From CAZPKH01 sp964587165 (GTDB lineage: Bacteria > Bacteroidota > Bacteroidia > Bacteroidales > Muribaculaceae), in the NCBI GenBank assembly GCA_964587165.1, contig CAZPKH010000001.1:62001-126000 (forward strand): 64,000 bases of DNA, in the 5' to 3' direction. The notes beneath the pieces are model-generated. The model was not told where the DNA came from and made no database searches. It saw only the letters and a list, made by a program, of their open reading frames with translations. A program made the translations under genes and the position numbers. Shown one piece after another: positions 1-8,106 of this stretch; position 1 is the first letter of the stretch, and the number at the start of each line of letters is the position of its first letter.

Positions 1-809
1 TATATACGGTAGCGGGATTGTCGTTCGACACTCACACGGTCGAGGTACATGCTGCCGATGTGATGAATGCTATTGAGTCGACTTTCAACCTGTCGCCGTG
101 GCTGGCAGCGATACCGGTCATCACCGTGGCCTTATGCGTGCTTCGCGTGCCGTCGCTATATGTACTGATGATCAGCGGCACGCTCGGCATTGTTGCGATG
201 TTTATATTCCAGCCGGTGGTAGTGGGGCAGTTGTTGTCGGATCAAGGCATTGCGGCAGCCGTAGTAAAACTTGTGGCTGTAGGTTTTGATCCGGCGACAT
301 CGAGCGCTATGCTCAATGAACTTGTAGCCACATCCGGCGTGGCCGGCATGATCCCTACGATTGTACTTGTACTTTCGGCAATGGTGTTCGGAGGTACACT
401 TATCGGCACCGGAATACTGAGTGTGATCACCCACATGATCACCTCGCGCATACGCCGCCGCTCGTCGATAGTAGCTGCGACGGCAGCAACGGGCCTTACC
501 CTTAACGCGATGACTGCCGATCAGTATCTGTCGATCATAATCGGCAGCAATGTGTACCGCAACGCATACCGTCGCTCAGGGTTTGAGCCTAAACTGCTGA
601 GCCGCACCCTTGAGGATTCGGTTTCGGTGACTTCCGTACTCATACCGTGGAACGCTTGCGGCATCACTCAATCGACCGTGCTCGGTGTAGCCACGCTCGC
701 ATACATGCCGTTCTGCTTCTTCAACTATCTTTCGCCTCTCTTCACCGTTCTGGTATCATTGCTTCCGCAACGCTCGCCCCGGAGACGCACTGCGGTGATT
801 CCGGCATAA
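1..809 (+). CDS. Na+/H+ antiporter, NhaC family (5' end outside window)
   Basis: The reading frame is open from base 3, so the gene starts upstream of the window and only the C-terminal part (about 269 residues) is seen. It has several hydrophobic segments and an NhaC-type C-terminal half, including a polar stretch with N-A-M-T-A-D-Q and a segment S-V-L-I-P-W-N. By family this is an inner-membrane sodium/proton (or malate/lactate-type) exchanger. A second, complete NhaC lies at 21515-22831, so the chromosome carries at least two. The stop codon is 52 bp before the dnaE start. The family call is fairly sure; the ion specificity is not. Confidence 0.8.
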   Translation, partial: YTVAGLSFDTHTVEVHAADVMNAIESTFNLSPWLAAIPVITVALCVLRVPSLYVLMISGTLGIVAMFIFQPVVVGQLLSDQGIAAAVVKLVAVGFDPATSSAMLNELVATSGVAGMIPTIVLVLSAMVFGGTLIGTGILSVITHMITSRIRRRSSIVAATAATGLTLNAMTADQYLSIIIGSNVYRNAYRRSGFEPKLLSRTLEDSVSVTSVLIPWNACGITQSTVLGVATLAYMPFCFFNYLSPLFTVLVSLLPQRSPRRRTAVIPA

Positions 810-848
810 TTTTTTGACTCCGGCGCGGAGAGTTACGCAAAAAAATGC

Positions 849-856
849 TAACTTTG
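849..856 (+). promoter_or_regulatory. -7 box of dnaE promoter (TAACTTTG)
   Basis: Exact match to the Bacteroidetes -7 consensus TAnnTTTG, only 5 nt before the dnaE ATG at 862. Transcription should start at or next to the A of the ATG, giving a leaderless or nearly leaderless mRNA. I see no clear TTTG at the -33 position. Confidence 0.55.
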
Positions 857-861
857 GAGTC

Positions 862-3800
862 ATGCAACCATTCATTCATCTCCACACCCACACACAATAT
901 TCGCTGCTCGACGGACAGGCTGCCATCGACAAACTCGTCGACAAAGCTATGGCCGACGGTATGCCGGGTATTGCTATCACCGACCATGGCAACATGTTCG
1001 GTATCAAGGAGTTTGCCAATTACGTCAATAAGAAGAACGGCAAGATAAAATCCGCCGTCAAAGATGCAGAGGCAGCTCTTGCCGAAGCACAGAGCGAGGG
1101 CGACCCTGCAAAAATAGAAGCTGCACAGGCCGAGCTCGACAAGGCGCGCGCAAAAAAACCGTTCAAACCGATATTCGGGTGCGAGATGTATGTGGCCAAC
1201 GAGGTGAACACTAAGGTAACCGACAAGACCGACCGTGGGCGCCACCTGGTGGTGCTGGCAAAAAACGAGAAAGGGTATCACAACCTGATCAAGCTCGTAT
1301 CGGAAGCGTGGACCAAAGGTTTCTACATGCACCCCCGCACCGACAAGCCCTCGCTGGCCGCCCGGCGCGAGGGGTTGATAATATGCTCGGCATGTCTTGG
1401 AGGCGAGATCCCCCGCCTTATCATGGCCGGCCAGATCGACAAAGCAGAAGAATCTGTACTATGGTTTAAAGAGACTTTCGGCGACGACTACTACATCGAG
1501 CTTCAGCGACATCAGACAAATGTGCCCGGTGGCGACCGCGAAGTGTACGAGCGGCAGAAGCAGGTCAACGAGGTGCTGATAGGATTTGCACGCAAGCATG
1601 GCATCAAGATCATATGCTCCAACGATGTGCATTTTGTAGATGCGGCTGATGCCGAAGCCCACGACCGACTGATATGCGTATCGACCAACTCTCTGGTGAA
1701 GGACGAGAAACGAATGCACTACACCAAGCAGGAGTGGATGAAGACTCAGGCTGAGATGAATGCTGTATTCAGCGACCTGCCGGATGCGCTGGCCAACACT
1801 GTAGAGATACTCGACAAAGTAGAGACATACTCTATAGACCATCCGCCGATCATGCCCAACTTCGAGATACCTGCCGAATTTGGCACCGAGGAGGAGTATC
1901 GCCGGAAGTTGACGGAGGAGGATCTGTTCAACGAATTTACACGCGACGAGAACGGCAACGTAGTGATGGACGAAGCCGCCGCACGCAAAAAAATAGAGAA
2001 ACTCGGCGGCTACGATAAGCTATACCGCATAAAACTTGAGGCCGACTATCTTGCAAAATTGGCCTACGAAGGTGCCAAAAAGCGATATGGCGATCCGCTG
2101 ACCGACGAACTCGCAGAGCGCATCAAGTTTGAGCTCTATATCATGAAGACCATGGGTTTCCCGGGCTACTTCCTGATCGTGCAGGACTTTATTGCCGCCG
2201 CTCGCGAGAAGTTGGGAGTATCGGTAGGGCCCGGTCGTGGATCGGCAGCCGGAAGCTGTGTGGCATACTGCTTAGGTATCACACAGATAGATCCGGTGAA
2301 GTACGACCTGCTGTTTGAGCGCTTCCTCAATCCCGACCGTATTTCTCTGCCGGATATCGATATCGACTTCGACGACGATGGCCGCGCCGAGGTGATACGC
2401 TACGTCACCGACAAATATGGCGAGGAGAAGGTGGCCCACATCATCACCTACGGCACAATGGCCGCCAAGATGGCCATCAAGGATGTGGCTCGCGTCGAAG
2501 ACCTCTCGATACCTGAGTCAAACCGTCTCGCCGGTCTCGTGCCTGCACGTATGCCCGAGGTGAACGGCAAGCAGCTTAAACCCACACTTGCCAACTGCTA
2601 TGAGTATGTACCTGAATTTCAGGCAGAACTCAACTCGCCCGATCCGCTGATACGCCGCGTGCTCGAGTTTGCACGCAAGCTCGAAGGCAATGTGCGCGGC
2701 ACCGGCGTGCATGCCTGTGGCCTGATAATATGCCGCGACGACATCACCGACTGGGTGCCCATCAGCACCGCCGTCGACAAGGAAGCGCCGGTGCCGGCAG
2801 GCTCCAAGGATAAACCCAAGCTCATCGTCACACAGTACGAGGGGCGGGTGATAGAGGAGACGGGCCTTATCAAAATGGACTTTTTAGGGCTCAAGACTCT
2901 ATCGATCATCAAGGATGCCGTAGAGAATATACGCCTCACCACCGGAAAGGAGATCGACATCGACTCTATACCGCTCGACGATCCCAAGACCTACAAGCTC
3001 TACTGCGAGGGTGGCACAATAGGCACATTCCAGTTTGAGTCGGCAGGCATGCAGAAGTATCTGCGCGAGCTCCAACCCTCTACATTCGAGGATCTTATCG
3101 CCATGAACGCCCTGTATCGCCCGGGGCCGATGGACTATATACCCGACTTTATTGCCAGAAAGCACGGTCGCGAGCCCATCATTTACGATATACCCGTGAT
3201 GGAGAAGTATCTCAAGGATACATACGGAGTCACGGTATATCAGGAGCAGGTCATGCTCCTGTCGCGACTGCTTGCCAACTTCACCCGCGGACAGAGCGAC
3301 ACGCTTCGCAAGGCTATGGGTAAGAAGCTGATAGCCAAGATGAACGAGCTCAAAGGGCTCTTCCTCGAAGGAGGTCAGGCAAATGGTCACGATCCTAAAG
3401 TCCTCTCGAAAATATGGGCTGACTGGGAGAAGTTTGCGAGCTACGCCTTCAATAAGAGCCATGCCACATGCTACTCGTGGGTGGCTTTCCAGACAGCTTG
3501 GCTCAAAGCCAACTATCCGGCTGAATATATGGCAGCGGTGTTAAGCCGCAACCGCACGGATATCACCAAGCTCACCAACTTCATGGAGGAGTGCAAGCGG
3601 ATGCATATCCCGGTCAAAGGGCCGGATGTCAACGAGTCGTTCATGGAGTTTGGTGTGAACGGCCGCGGCGAGATACGCTTCGGGCTTGCAGCCGTCAAAG
3701 GGGTAGGAGAGGGCGTGGTAAGCGCAATCATAGCCGAGCGTCAGGCCCGGGGAGTATTTGAGTCGATATACGATTTTGTGGAGCGCGTGCCGCTCGGATC

Positions 3801-4704
3801 CGGATTAAACCGACGTGTGTTTGAAGCTCTCGCGCTCGCCGGCGGATTCGACTGTTTCGAGGATGTGAAGCGTGAAGATTTCTTTGAAGTGAACAGCAAA
3901 GGGGAGTCGCTCGCAGAGCAATTGCTGCGCTACGGGGCCGCTTTCCAGAACGACAAACAGCAATCGTCGCCATCGCTCTTCGGCGACGACGACGAAGGTG
4001 CCACTTCGACAGCCGGCCGACCGGCTCTCGTGTCGGCCCAACCGTGGACCGACACCGAACGCCTTGAGAAAGAGCGCGAACTTGTGGGCATGTATATGTC
4101 GGCTCACCCGCTCGACCCCTACTACATGGAGCTGAACTACGGATGCTCCTTCAACATCAAAAGCTATCTCGAAATTCAGAATCCGGAGGAGGGGCGTGAG
4201 ATCACCTTCGGCGGCATGGTGGTGAATTTCACCAGTCGGCCGGCACGCAACGGCGGCTCGTTCGGTATAATGAAGATCGAGGATTACACAGGCTCGTGCG
4301 AGCTGATGCTCTTCGGCAACAACTATATCAACTTCCACAATTTCGGCGTGGCGGGTACACCGGTGGTCGTGACAGGTAAATTCGAGCGTCGCTTCCGGGA
4401 GTCGGATCTGCGTTTCAATATCACCAACATCCGGCTGCTTGAAGATGTGCGCGGCAAACTGATCAACTCGATTATCATAAAGCTCGACACATCTACCGCC
4501 AACGACACGATAGCCTCAATGCTGGCCGACTATGTGGCAGCCGATGGCGACGGCTCCCCCCGCGGCAGTCTCAATATCCGTATCTTCGATCCGGAGCTGC
4601 GGCGAGCCGTGACCATGACATCGAAAAAACAGATCACCATCAACCGCTCTCTTGTCGATATGCTCAACGAAGAGAATATTGAATTCAAGATCAACAGCCA
4701 CTGA
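862..4704 (+). CDS. dnaE: DNA polymerase III subunit alpha
   Basis: Replicative DNA polymerase catalytic subunit, 1280 residues from the ATG at 862. An in-frame TTG lies at 814 but upstream of the -7 box, so ATG 862 is preferred; the protein then begins MQPFIHLHTHTQYSLLDG as in other Bacteroidetes. Domains in order: PHP domain (HLHTHT, ITDHGNMFG) with a lineage-typical charged helical insertion near residues 55-95, the polymerase palm with the acidic motif DIDIDFDDD near residues 497-505, the fingers and beta-binding region, and a C-terminal OB fold (about 1090-1180). trxA follows 38 bp downstream and may be cotranscribed. Confidence 0.96.
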   Translation: MQPFIHLHTHTQYSLLDGQAAIDKLVDKAMADGMPGIAITDHGNMFGIKEFANYVNKKNGKIKSAVKDAEAALAEAQSEGDPAKIEAAQAELDKARAKKPFKPIFGCEMYVANEVNTKVTDKTDRGRHLVVLAKNEKGYHNLIKLVSEAWTKGFYMHPRTDKPSLAARREGLIICSACLGGEIPRLIMAGQIDKAEESVLWFKETFGDDYYIELQRHQTNVPGGDREVYERQKQVNEVLIGFARKHGIKIICSNDVHFVDAADAEAHDRLICVSTNSLVKDEKRMHYTKQEWMKTQAEMNAVFSDLPDALANTVEILDKVETYSIDHPPIMPNFEIPAEFGTEEEYRRKLTEEDLFNEFTRDENGNVVMDEAAARKKIEKLGGYDKLYRIKLEADYLAKLAYEGAKKRYGDPLTDELAERIKFELYIMKTMGFPGYFLIVQDFIAAAREKLGVSVGPGRGSAAGSCVAYCLGITQIDPVKYDLLFERFLNPDRISLPDIDIDFDDDGRAEVIRYVTDKYGEEKVAHIITYGTMAAKMAIKDVARVEDLSIPESNRLAGLVPARMPEVNGKQLKPTLANCYEYVPEFQAELNSPDPLIRRVLEFARKLEGNVRGTGVHACGLIICRDDITDWVPISTAVDKEAPVPAGSKDKPKLIVTQYEGRVIEETGLIKMDFLGLKTLSIIKDAVENIRLTTGKEIDIDSIPLDDPKTYKLYCEGGTIGTFQFESAGMQKYLRELQPSTFEDLIAMNALYRPGPMDYIPDFIARKHGREPIIYDIPVMEKYLKDTYGVTVYQEQVMLLSRLLANFTRGQSDTLRKAMGKKLIAKMNELKGLFLEGGQANGHDPKVLSKIWADWEKFASYAFNKSHATCYSWVAFQTAWLKANYPAEYMAAVLSRNRTDITKLTNFMEECKRMHIPVKGPDVNESFMEFGVNGRGEIRFGLAAVKGVGEGVVSAIIAERQARGVFESIYDFVERVPLGSGLNRRVFEALALAGGFDCFEDVKREDFFEVNSKGESLAEQLLRYGAAFQNDKQQSSPSLFGDDDEGATSTAGRPALVSAQPWTDTERLEKERELVGMYMSAHPLDPYYMELNYGCSFNIKSYLEIQNPEEGREITFGGMVVNFTSRPARNGGSFGIMKIEDYTGSCELMLFGNNYINFHNFGVAGTPVVVTGKFERRFRESDLRFNITNIRLLEDVRGKLINSIIIKLDTSTANDTIASMLADYVAADGDGSPRGSLNIRIFDPELRRAVTMTSKKQITINRSLVDMLNEENIEFKINSH

Positions 4705-4742
4705 CAATTAATTTTTCACAAACAATATAAAATCAGATTACC

Positions 4743-5069
4743 ATGGCAATTCAGTTTACTGACGCTACAGTCAAAGAGATCATTGCTTCGGGCAAACCGG
4801 TAGTTATCGACTTCTGGGCCACCTGGTGCGGTCCGTGCAAACGTATGGCCCCCGTGGTCGACGAACTGGCCGAGGAGTACGGCGATGCCGTTGCTATCGG
4901 CAAGTACAACATCGAGGAGGAGAACGATCTCGCCACCGAGTATCGCATCATGTCGATACCCACCATTTTATTCTTCAAAAACGGTGAGCAGATCAAAGAT
5001 CTGCGTCTGGCAGGCAGCCAATCGAAAGATTCCCTGAAAAAACAGATCGAGAAACTTCTCGCGCTCTAA
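4743..5069 (+). CDS. trxA: Thioredoxin
   Basis: A 108-residue cytoplasmic thiol-disulfide oxidoreductase. The redox motif WCGPC lies near residues 28-32 and the cis-proline segment MSIPT near 74-78, both as in classical thioredoxin. There is no signal peptide, so it is the cytosolic form serving ribonucleotide reductase, methionine sulfoxide reductase and peroxiredoxins; the window also encodes a Bcp peroxiredoxin (52496-52963). It sits 38 bp after dnaE and ends in a strong hairpin at 5089-5124. The ATG at 4743 is preceded by an A/T-rich stretch, as is usual for Bacteroidetes starts. Confidence 0.96.
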   Translation: MAIQFTDATVKEIIASGKPVVIDFWATWCGPCKRMAPVVDELAEEYGDAVAIGKYNIEEENDLATEYRIMSIPTILFFKNGEQIKDLRLAGSQSKDSLKKQIEKLLAL

Positions 5070-5088
5070 GAGCCTGTCCGGTAAGTAC

Positions 5089-5124
5089 AAATCCTGCGCC
5101 TCAGATAGCTGTGGCGCAGGATTT
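5089..5124 (+). terminator. Hairpin terminator after trxA
   Basis: Perfect 12-bp stem AAATCCTGCGCC / GGCGCAGGATTT with a 12-nt loop, 20 nt after the trxA stop. It lies between convergent genes and is symmetric enough to work for the minus-strand ThiE-like gene as well. Confidence 0.8.
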
Positions 5125-5144
5125 CATACTTTTATATAGAGGAT

Positions 5145-5735
5145 TTATTGGGCGAGAGCTTCGAGCACCTCGGCGGTAGCAGCCGTGATATCAGGAGCAC
5201 CGGCAAGCACGCCCGACAGAGCGATACCTGAGAATCCGACTGAGAGCAGAGCTTTGCTGTCGTCGATACTGAAATCTCCGAATGCCACGACGGGAAGCTT
5301 AATGTTTTCGGAACGTGCCTGCTGAACGGTGGCGATAGCCTGCTGTGCGGCATCGAGCGAAGGAATAGAGATCATGGCATAATCGATATCTATGCGGCTT
5401 AAAGCACGCAGATCGTCTATGTCGACAGCCTCCACGCCTATTATGGCCTCGCCGCCAAGCGACTCGCGCACCTGGCGCGGCGACTCGCCGCACGCTTTGT
5501 CGAGGAAAATTCCTCCGAGCCGCAATTCTGCAGCAAGATGCCTGTGGTCGCGCATTATCACTATAGCATCCGCTTCACGGCATGCCGGAATGACAGCCTC
5601 GGCCACTTTGCGAAGCTCACCCTCGCTCATGTCCGGAGCCGACAGCTCCACCCAGCGACAGCCGCCGGCCACCACCTTGCCGATCTGTTCCTCCATAGGT
5701 GTGGCCGATGGCCACGAAGTGATAAATTGTAGCAT
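5145..5735 (-). CDS. ThiE/TenI-family protein, degenerate paralogue
   Basis: 196-residue TIM-barrel protein that aligns by eye over its whole length with Bacteroidetes thiamine phosphate synthase (start MLQFIT, GGCRWVEL near residue 30, VVAFGDFS near 150, GIALSGVL near 170). The signature residues of TMP synthase are changed: the usual QLR appears as ELS, the Asn/Asp-Asp before the helix as MRDH, GVHLG as GIFLD, the GPxFxT phosphate loop is absent, and the IGGI motif reads FGDFS. It may therefore have lost TMP synthase activity or gained another role. It lies downstream of rplT beyond a terminator; no clear promoter of its own was found. No other thi gene is nearby. Confidence 0.7.
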   Translation of the reverse strand: MLQFITSWPSATPMEEQIGKVVAGGCRWVELSAPDMSEGELRKVAEAVIPACREADAIVIMRDHRHLAAELRLGGIFLDKACGESPRQVRESLGGEAIIGVEAVDIDDLRALSRIDIDYAMISIPSLDAAQQAIATVQQARSENIKLPVVAFGDFSIDDSKALLSVGFSGIALSGVLAGAPDITAATAEVLEALAQ

Positions 5736-5750
5736 TTTGAATATATGTTT

Positions 5751-5763
5751 TGAAACACGCTCT
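5751..5763 (-). repeat. Copy of dispersed motif AGAGCGTGTTTCA
   Basis: The 13-mer AGAGCGTGTTTCA (minus strand) recurs exactly as the outer part of both arms of the inverted repeat at 51542-51604. Here it occurs once, between the rplT terminator and the ThiE-like gene. Confidence 0.5.
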
Positions 5764-5796
5764 AAAAAAAAGAGGAGCTGGTGTGACTCCTCTTTA
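5764..5796 (-). terminator. Terminator of rpmI-rplT
   Basis: On the minus strand AAGAGGAG pairs with CTCCTCTT and is followed by a run of eight T. It is a classical intrinsic terminator about 45 nt after the rplT stop. Confidence 0.88.
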
Positions 5797-5840
5797 TATT
5801 ATCTGTGCGACACAGTAGCGTGTCAGATTTAACAGTGTGA

Positions 5841-6191
5841 TTAAGCGTTCTTCACCTTATCGACCACAGCCTTGAAAGCGGCGGGGTTGTTGAGGGCGAG
5901 GTCGGCGAGCACTTTGCGGTTGATCTCGATACCGGCCTTGTGAAGAAGACCCATGAGCTTGCTGTAGGAGAGATCTTCCTGACGTGCGGCTGCGTTGATA
6001 CGCTGAATCCAGAGAGCGCGGAAATTGCGCTTTTTGTCTTTGCGATCGCGGTAAGCGTAGGTGAGACCTTTCTCCCAGGTATTTTTAGCGACGGTCCAAA
6101 CGTTGCGGCGGCATCCGTAGTAACCGCGGGTGAGTTTTAAGATTTTCTTTCTGCGAGCTCGTGAAGCTACATGATTTACTGATCTTGGCAT
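5841..6191 (-). CDS. rplT: 50S ribosomal protein L20
   Basis: 116-residue basic 23S rRNA-binding protein needed early in large-subunit assembly. The full family length and landmarks are present: MPRSVNHVASRARRKK at the N-terminus, the GYYGCRRN segment, and the conserved C-terminal fold around LNNPAAFK. The ATG follows an A-rich leader. It is the second gene of rpmI-rplT (110 bp gap) and is followed by a strong terminator. In most bacteria infC precedes rpmI, and often thrS precedes infC; here those two are about 8 kb away on the other strand. Confidence 0.97.
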   Translation of the reverse strand: MPRSVNHVASRARRKKILKLTRGYYGCRRNVWTVAKNTWEKGLTYAYRDRKDKKRNFRALWIQRINAAARQEDLSYSKLMGLLHKAGIEINRKVLADLALNNPAAFKAVVDKVKNA

Positions 6192-6301
6192 TTCTTTGTT
6201 TTGTTTTGAATGACAGCGGCTTATGCACTTATGATGGAGCTGTACATTCGGTTAGTAAAATAAGAAGTGGTGATTGAGTCGAGAGATTGAGGTTTTGGTT
6301 G

Positions 6302-6499
6302 TTACTTCAGGCCGAGCAGAGCTTTAACGTTAGCGTCGTCAGCTTTGGCTACGATAGAGAAGTGGGTGAGGTTGCGTTTCTGCTTTTTGGTCTTTTTGGT
6401 GAGGATGTGCGACTTGTAAGCATGTTTACGCTTGATTTTTCCGGTTCCGGTAAGAGCGAATCTTTTTTTAGCACCGGAGTTGGTCTTAACCTTAGGCAT
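6302..6499 (-). CDS. rpmI: 50S ribosomal protein L35
   Basis: 65 residues, very basic, with the family pattern MPKVKTNSGAKKRF at the N-terminus and KAYKSHILTKK-like segments in the middle (HAYKSHILTKK). Structural component of the large ribosomal subunit. It is the first gene of the rpmI-rplT unit, with its own promoter at 6581-6611 and a leader of about 78 nt. The ATG is preceded by an eight-A run. In other bacteria L20 represses translation of this operon through the leader; whether the leader here has such a structure cannot be judged by eye. Confidence 0.97.
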   Translation of the reverse strand: MPKVKTNSGAKKRFALTGTGKIKRKHAYKSHILTKKTKKQKRNLTHFSIVAKADDANVKALLGLK

Positions 6500-6580
6500 T
6501 TTTTTTGTTGTTTAAATTAATTGATGTTTAATCCACCCCGGCAGGGAAATGCTTGCGCCTGACGCGAGGTTTTCGGTCTG

Positions 6581-6611
6581 CAAAGATACGAATTCATCTT
6601 CGCCCCGCAAA
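6581..6611 (-). promoter_or_regulatory. Promoter of rpmI-rplT
   Basis: Minus-strand -33 box TTTG (6608-6611), exactly 19 nt, then -7 box TATCTTTG (6581-6588). This is a full match to the Bacteroides sigma-ABfr consensus. Confidence 0.8.
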
Positions 6612-6722
6612 ATTTTCCCGACTTTTTTATCTTTTTTTGTACGCTCCGTCTATTATTATAGAGTCCGTACCGGCATCTATACCCTGTATCTTCCGACATA
6701 TCTGAAAAACTTTCAAAAAAAA

Positions 6723-6753
6723 TTTGCAGGATTAGAAAAAAGCGCTACCTTTG
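6723..6753 (+). promoter_or_regulatory. Promoter of tRNA-Met
   Basis: TTTG (6723-6726), 19 nt, then TACCTTTG (6746-6753), 18 nt before the mature tRNA. Full consensus match. Confidence 0.85.
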
Positions 6754-6771
6754 CACTCGCATTAAGGACAC

Positions 6772-6845
6772 GGCGGGATAGCTCAGTCGGTTAGAGCGTC
6801 GGATTCATAACCCGGAGGTCCCGAGTTCAATTCTCGGTCCCGCTA
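6772..6845 (+). tRNA. tRNA-Met (CAT anticodon)
   Basis: 74-nt cloverleaf: acceptor GGCGGGA / TCCCGCT (first pair G-U), D arm GCTC...GAGC, anticodon loop TTCATAA, T arm CCGAG-TTCAATT-CTCGG, discriminator A. No encoded CCA. The G1-U72 pair and the anticodon stem lacking three G-C pairs argue against initiator tRNA. It is elongator Met or, if C34 is lysidine-modified, Ile2; sequence alone does not separate these with certainty. Confidence 0.92.
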
Positions 6846-6852
6846 CTCCACA

Positions 6853-6888
6853 GAGGCAGAGTCATCACAGGCCCTGCCTCATTTTTTT
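6853..6888 (+). terminator. Terminator of tRNA-Met
   Basis: GAGGCAG / CTGCCTC stem with a 14-nt loop, then a run of seven T. It ends only 12 nt before the ATG of the aminotransferase at 6901, with no -7 box in between. Confidence 0.85.
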
Positions 6889-6900
6889 ATTTCACTACTT

Positions 6901-8106
6901 ATGCCAAATGTGTCAGAACGCGGGCGGATGATGCCCGCATCACCTATACGCAAGCTTGTGCCGCTCGCCCGCAAGGCTGCCGAGCGCGGCATTCATGTAT
7001 ATCGCCTCAATATCGGGCAGCCTGATGTGCCGACCCCGCCCGAAGCTTTCGAGGCCTTGAAGCATATCGACCGCAAGGTGCTGGAGTACAGCCCGTCAGA
7101 GGGTTTACTCTCTCTTCGCCAAAAGCTGGCAGAATATTATCACCGCTATAATATTGATGTAGAGGCCGACGATATTATCGTGACTTGCGGAGGCTCGGAG
7201 GCAGTGCTCTTTGCATTTCTTTCGTGCCTCGACCCGGGCGACGAGATCATCGTGCCCGAACCGGCTTACGCCAACTATATGGCTTTTGCCGTGGCATCGG
7301 GCGCAAAGATCGTGACCGTACCGTCGAGTATCGACACCGGGTTCGCTCTTCCGCCGGTCGAAGAGTTTGAGAAACTCATCACTCCGCGCACCAAGGGTAT
7401 ACTGATATGCAACCCCAACAATCCGACAGGGTATCTCTACACTCAGCGCGAGATGGAGAGTATACGCGACATTGTGAAGCGGCACGATCTGTTCCTATTC
7501 TCCGACGAGGTATATCGCGAGTTCTGCTACACGGGCGCGCCGTATATCTCGGCATTCCACCTGCCGGGCATAGAGAACAATGTGGTGCTGATCGACTCCG
7601 TGTCAAAGCGTTACAACGAGTGCGGGATACGCATCGGAGCACTTATCACCAAGAATAAGGAGCTGCATGCCAATGTGATGAAGTTCTGCCAGGCGCGCCT
7701 CAGCCCCCCGCTGTTGGGCCAGATCGTAGCCGAGGCCTCGATCGACGCCTCTCCCGACTATATGCTGATGACCTACAACGAGTATGTGGAGCGTCGCAAA
7801 TTTCTGGTCGACGGACTGAACCGCATCCCCGGTGTATACTCTCCGATACCTATGGGCGCCTTCTACACCGTGGTATCGCTGCCGGTAGATGATGCCGACA
7901 AGTTCTGCGCATGGTGCCTGAGCGACTTCGAGTATGAAGGACAGACTATATTTATGGCACCGGCTTCAGGATTCTACGCCTCCGGTGCCGATCACGGCCG
8001 AAACGAAGTGCGTATAGCGTATGTGCTGTGCCGTGAGGATCTTGGCCGTGCCCTGACGGTGCTTGCCGAAGCGCTCAAGGCTTACCCCGGATATACACTG
8101 CGATGA
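6901..8106 (+). CDS. PLP-dependent aminotransferase, class I/II
   Basis: 401-residue fold-type I aminotransferase. Visible motifs: LNIGQPDVPTP near the N-terminus, CGGSEAVLF (cofactor phosphate contact), NPNNPTGYL, SDEVYREF, and the Schiff-base lysine in DSVSKRYNECG with GIRIG after it; the C-terminal arginine sits in NEVRIAYV. The subfamily is widespread in Bacteroidetes and usually annotated aspartate or alanine aminotransferase; the true substrate cannot be read from sequence. ATG 6901 matches the conserved N-terminus of relatives. The stop overlaps the next gene by 4 bp (ATGA), so the two are translationally coupled. No promoter was seen between the tRNA terminator and this start. Confidence 0.9.
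   Translation: MPNVSERGRMMPASPIRKLVPLARKAAERGIHVYRLNIGQPDVPTPPEAFEALKHIDRKVLEYSPSEGLLSLRQKLAEYYHRYNIDVEADDIIVTCGGSEAVLFAFLSCLDPGDEIIVPEPAYANYMAFAVASGAKIVTVPSSIDTGFALPPVEEFEKLITPRTKGILICNPNNPTGYLYTQREMESIRDIVKRHDLFLFSDEVYREFCYTGAPYISAFHLPGIENNVVLIDSVSKRYNECGIRIGALITKNKELHANVMKFCQARLSPPLLGQIVAEASIDASPDYMLMTYNEYVERRKFLVDGLNRIPGVYSPIPMGAFYTVVSLPVDDADKFCAWCLSDFEYEGQTIFMAPASGFYASGADHGRNEVRIAYVLCREDLGRALTVLAEALKAYPGYTLR

Noticed and set aside
6772..6845. Initiator tRNA-fMet
   Set aside because: It lacks the C1-A72 mismatch and the three G-C pairs of the initiator anticodon stem.
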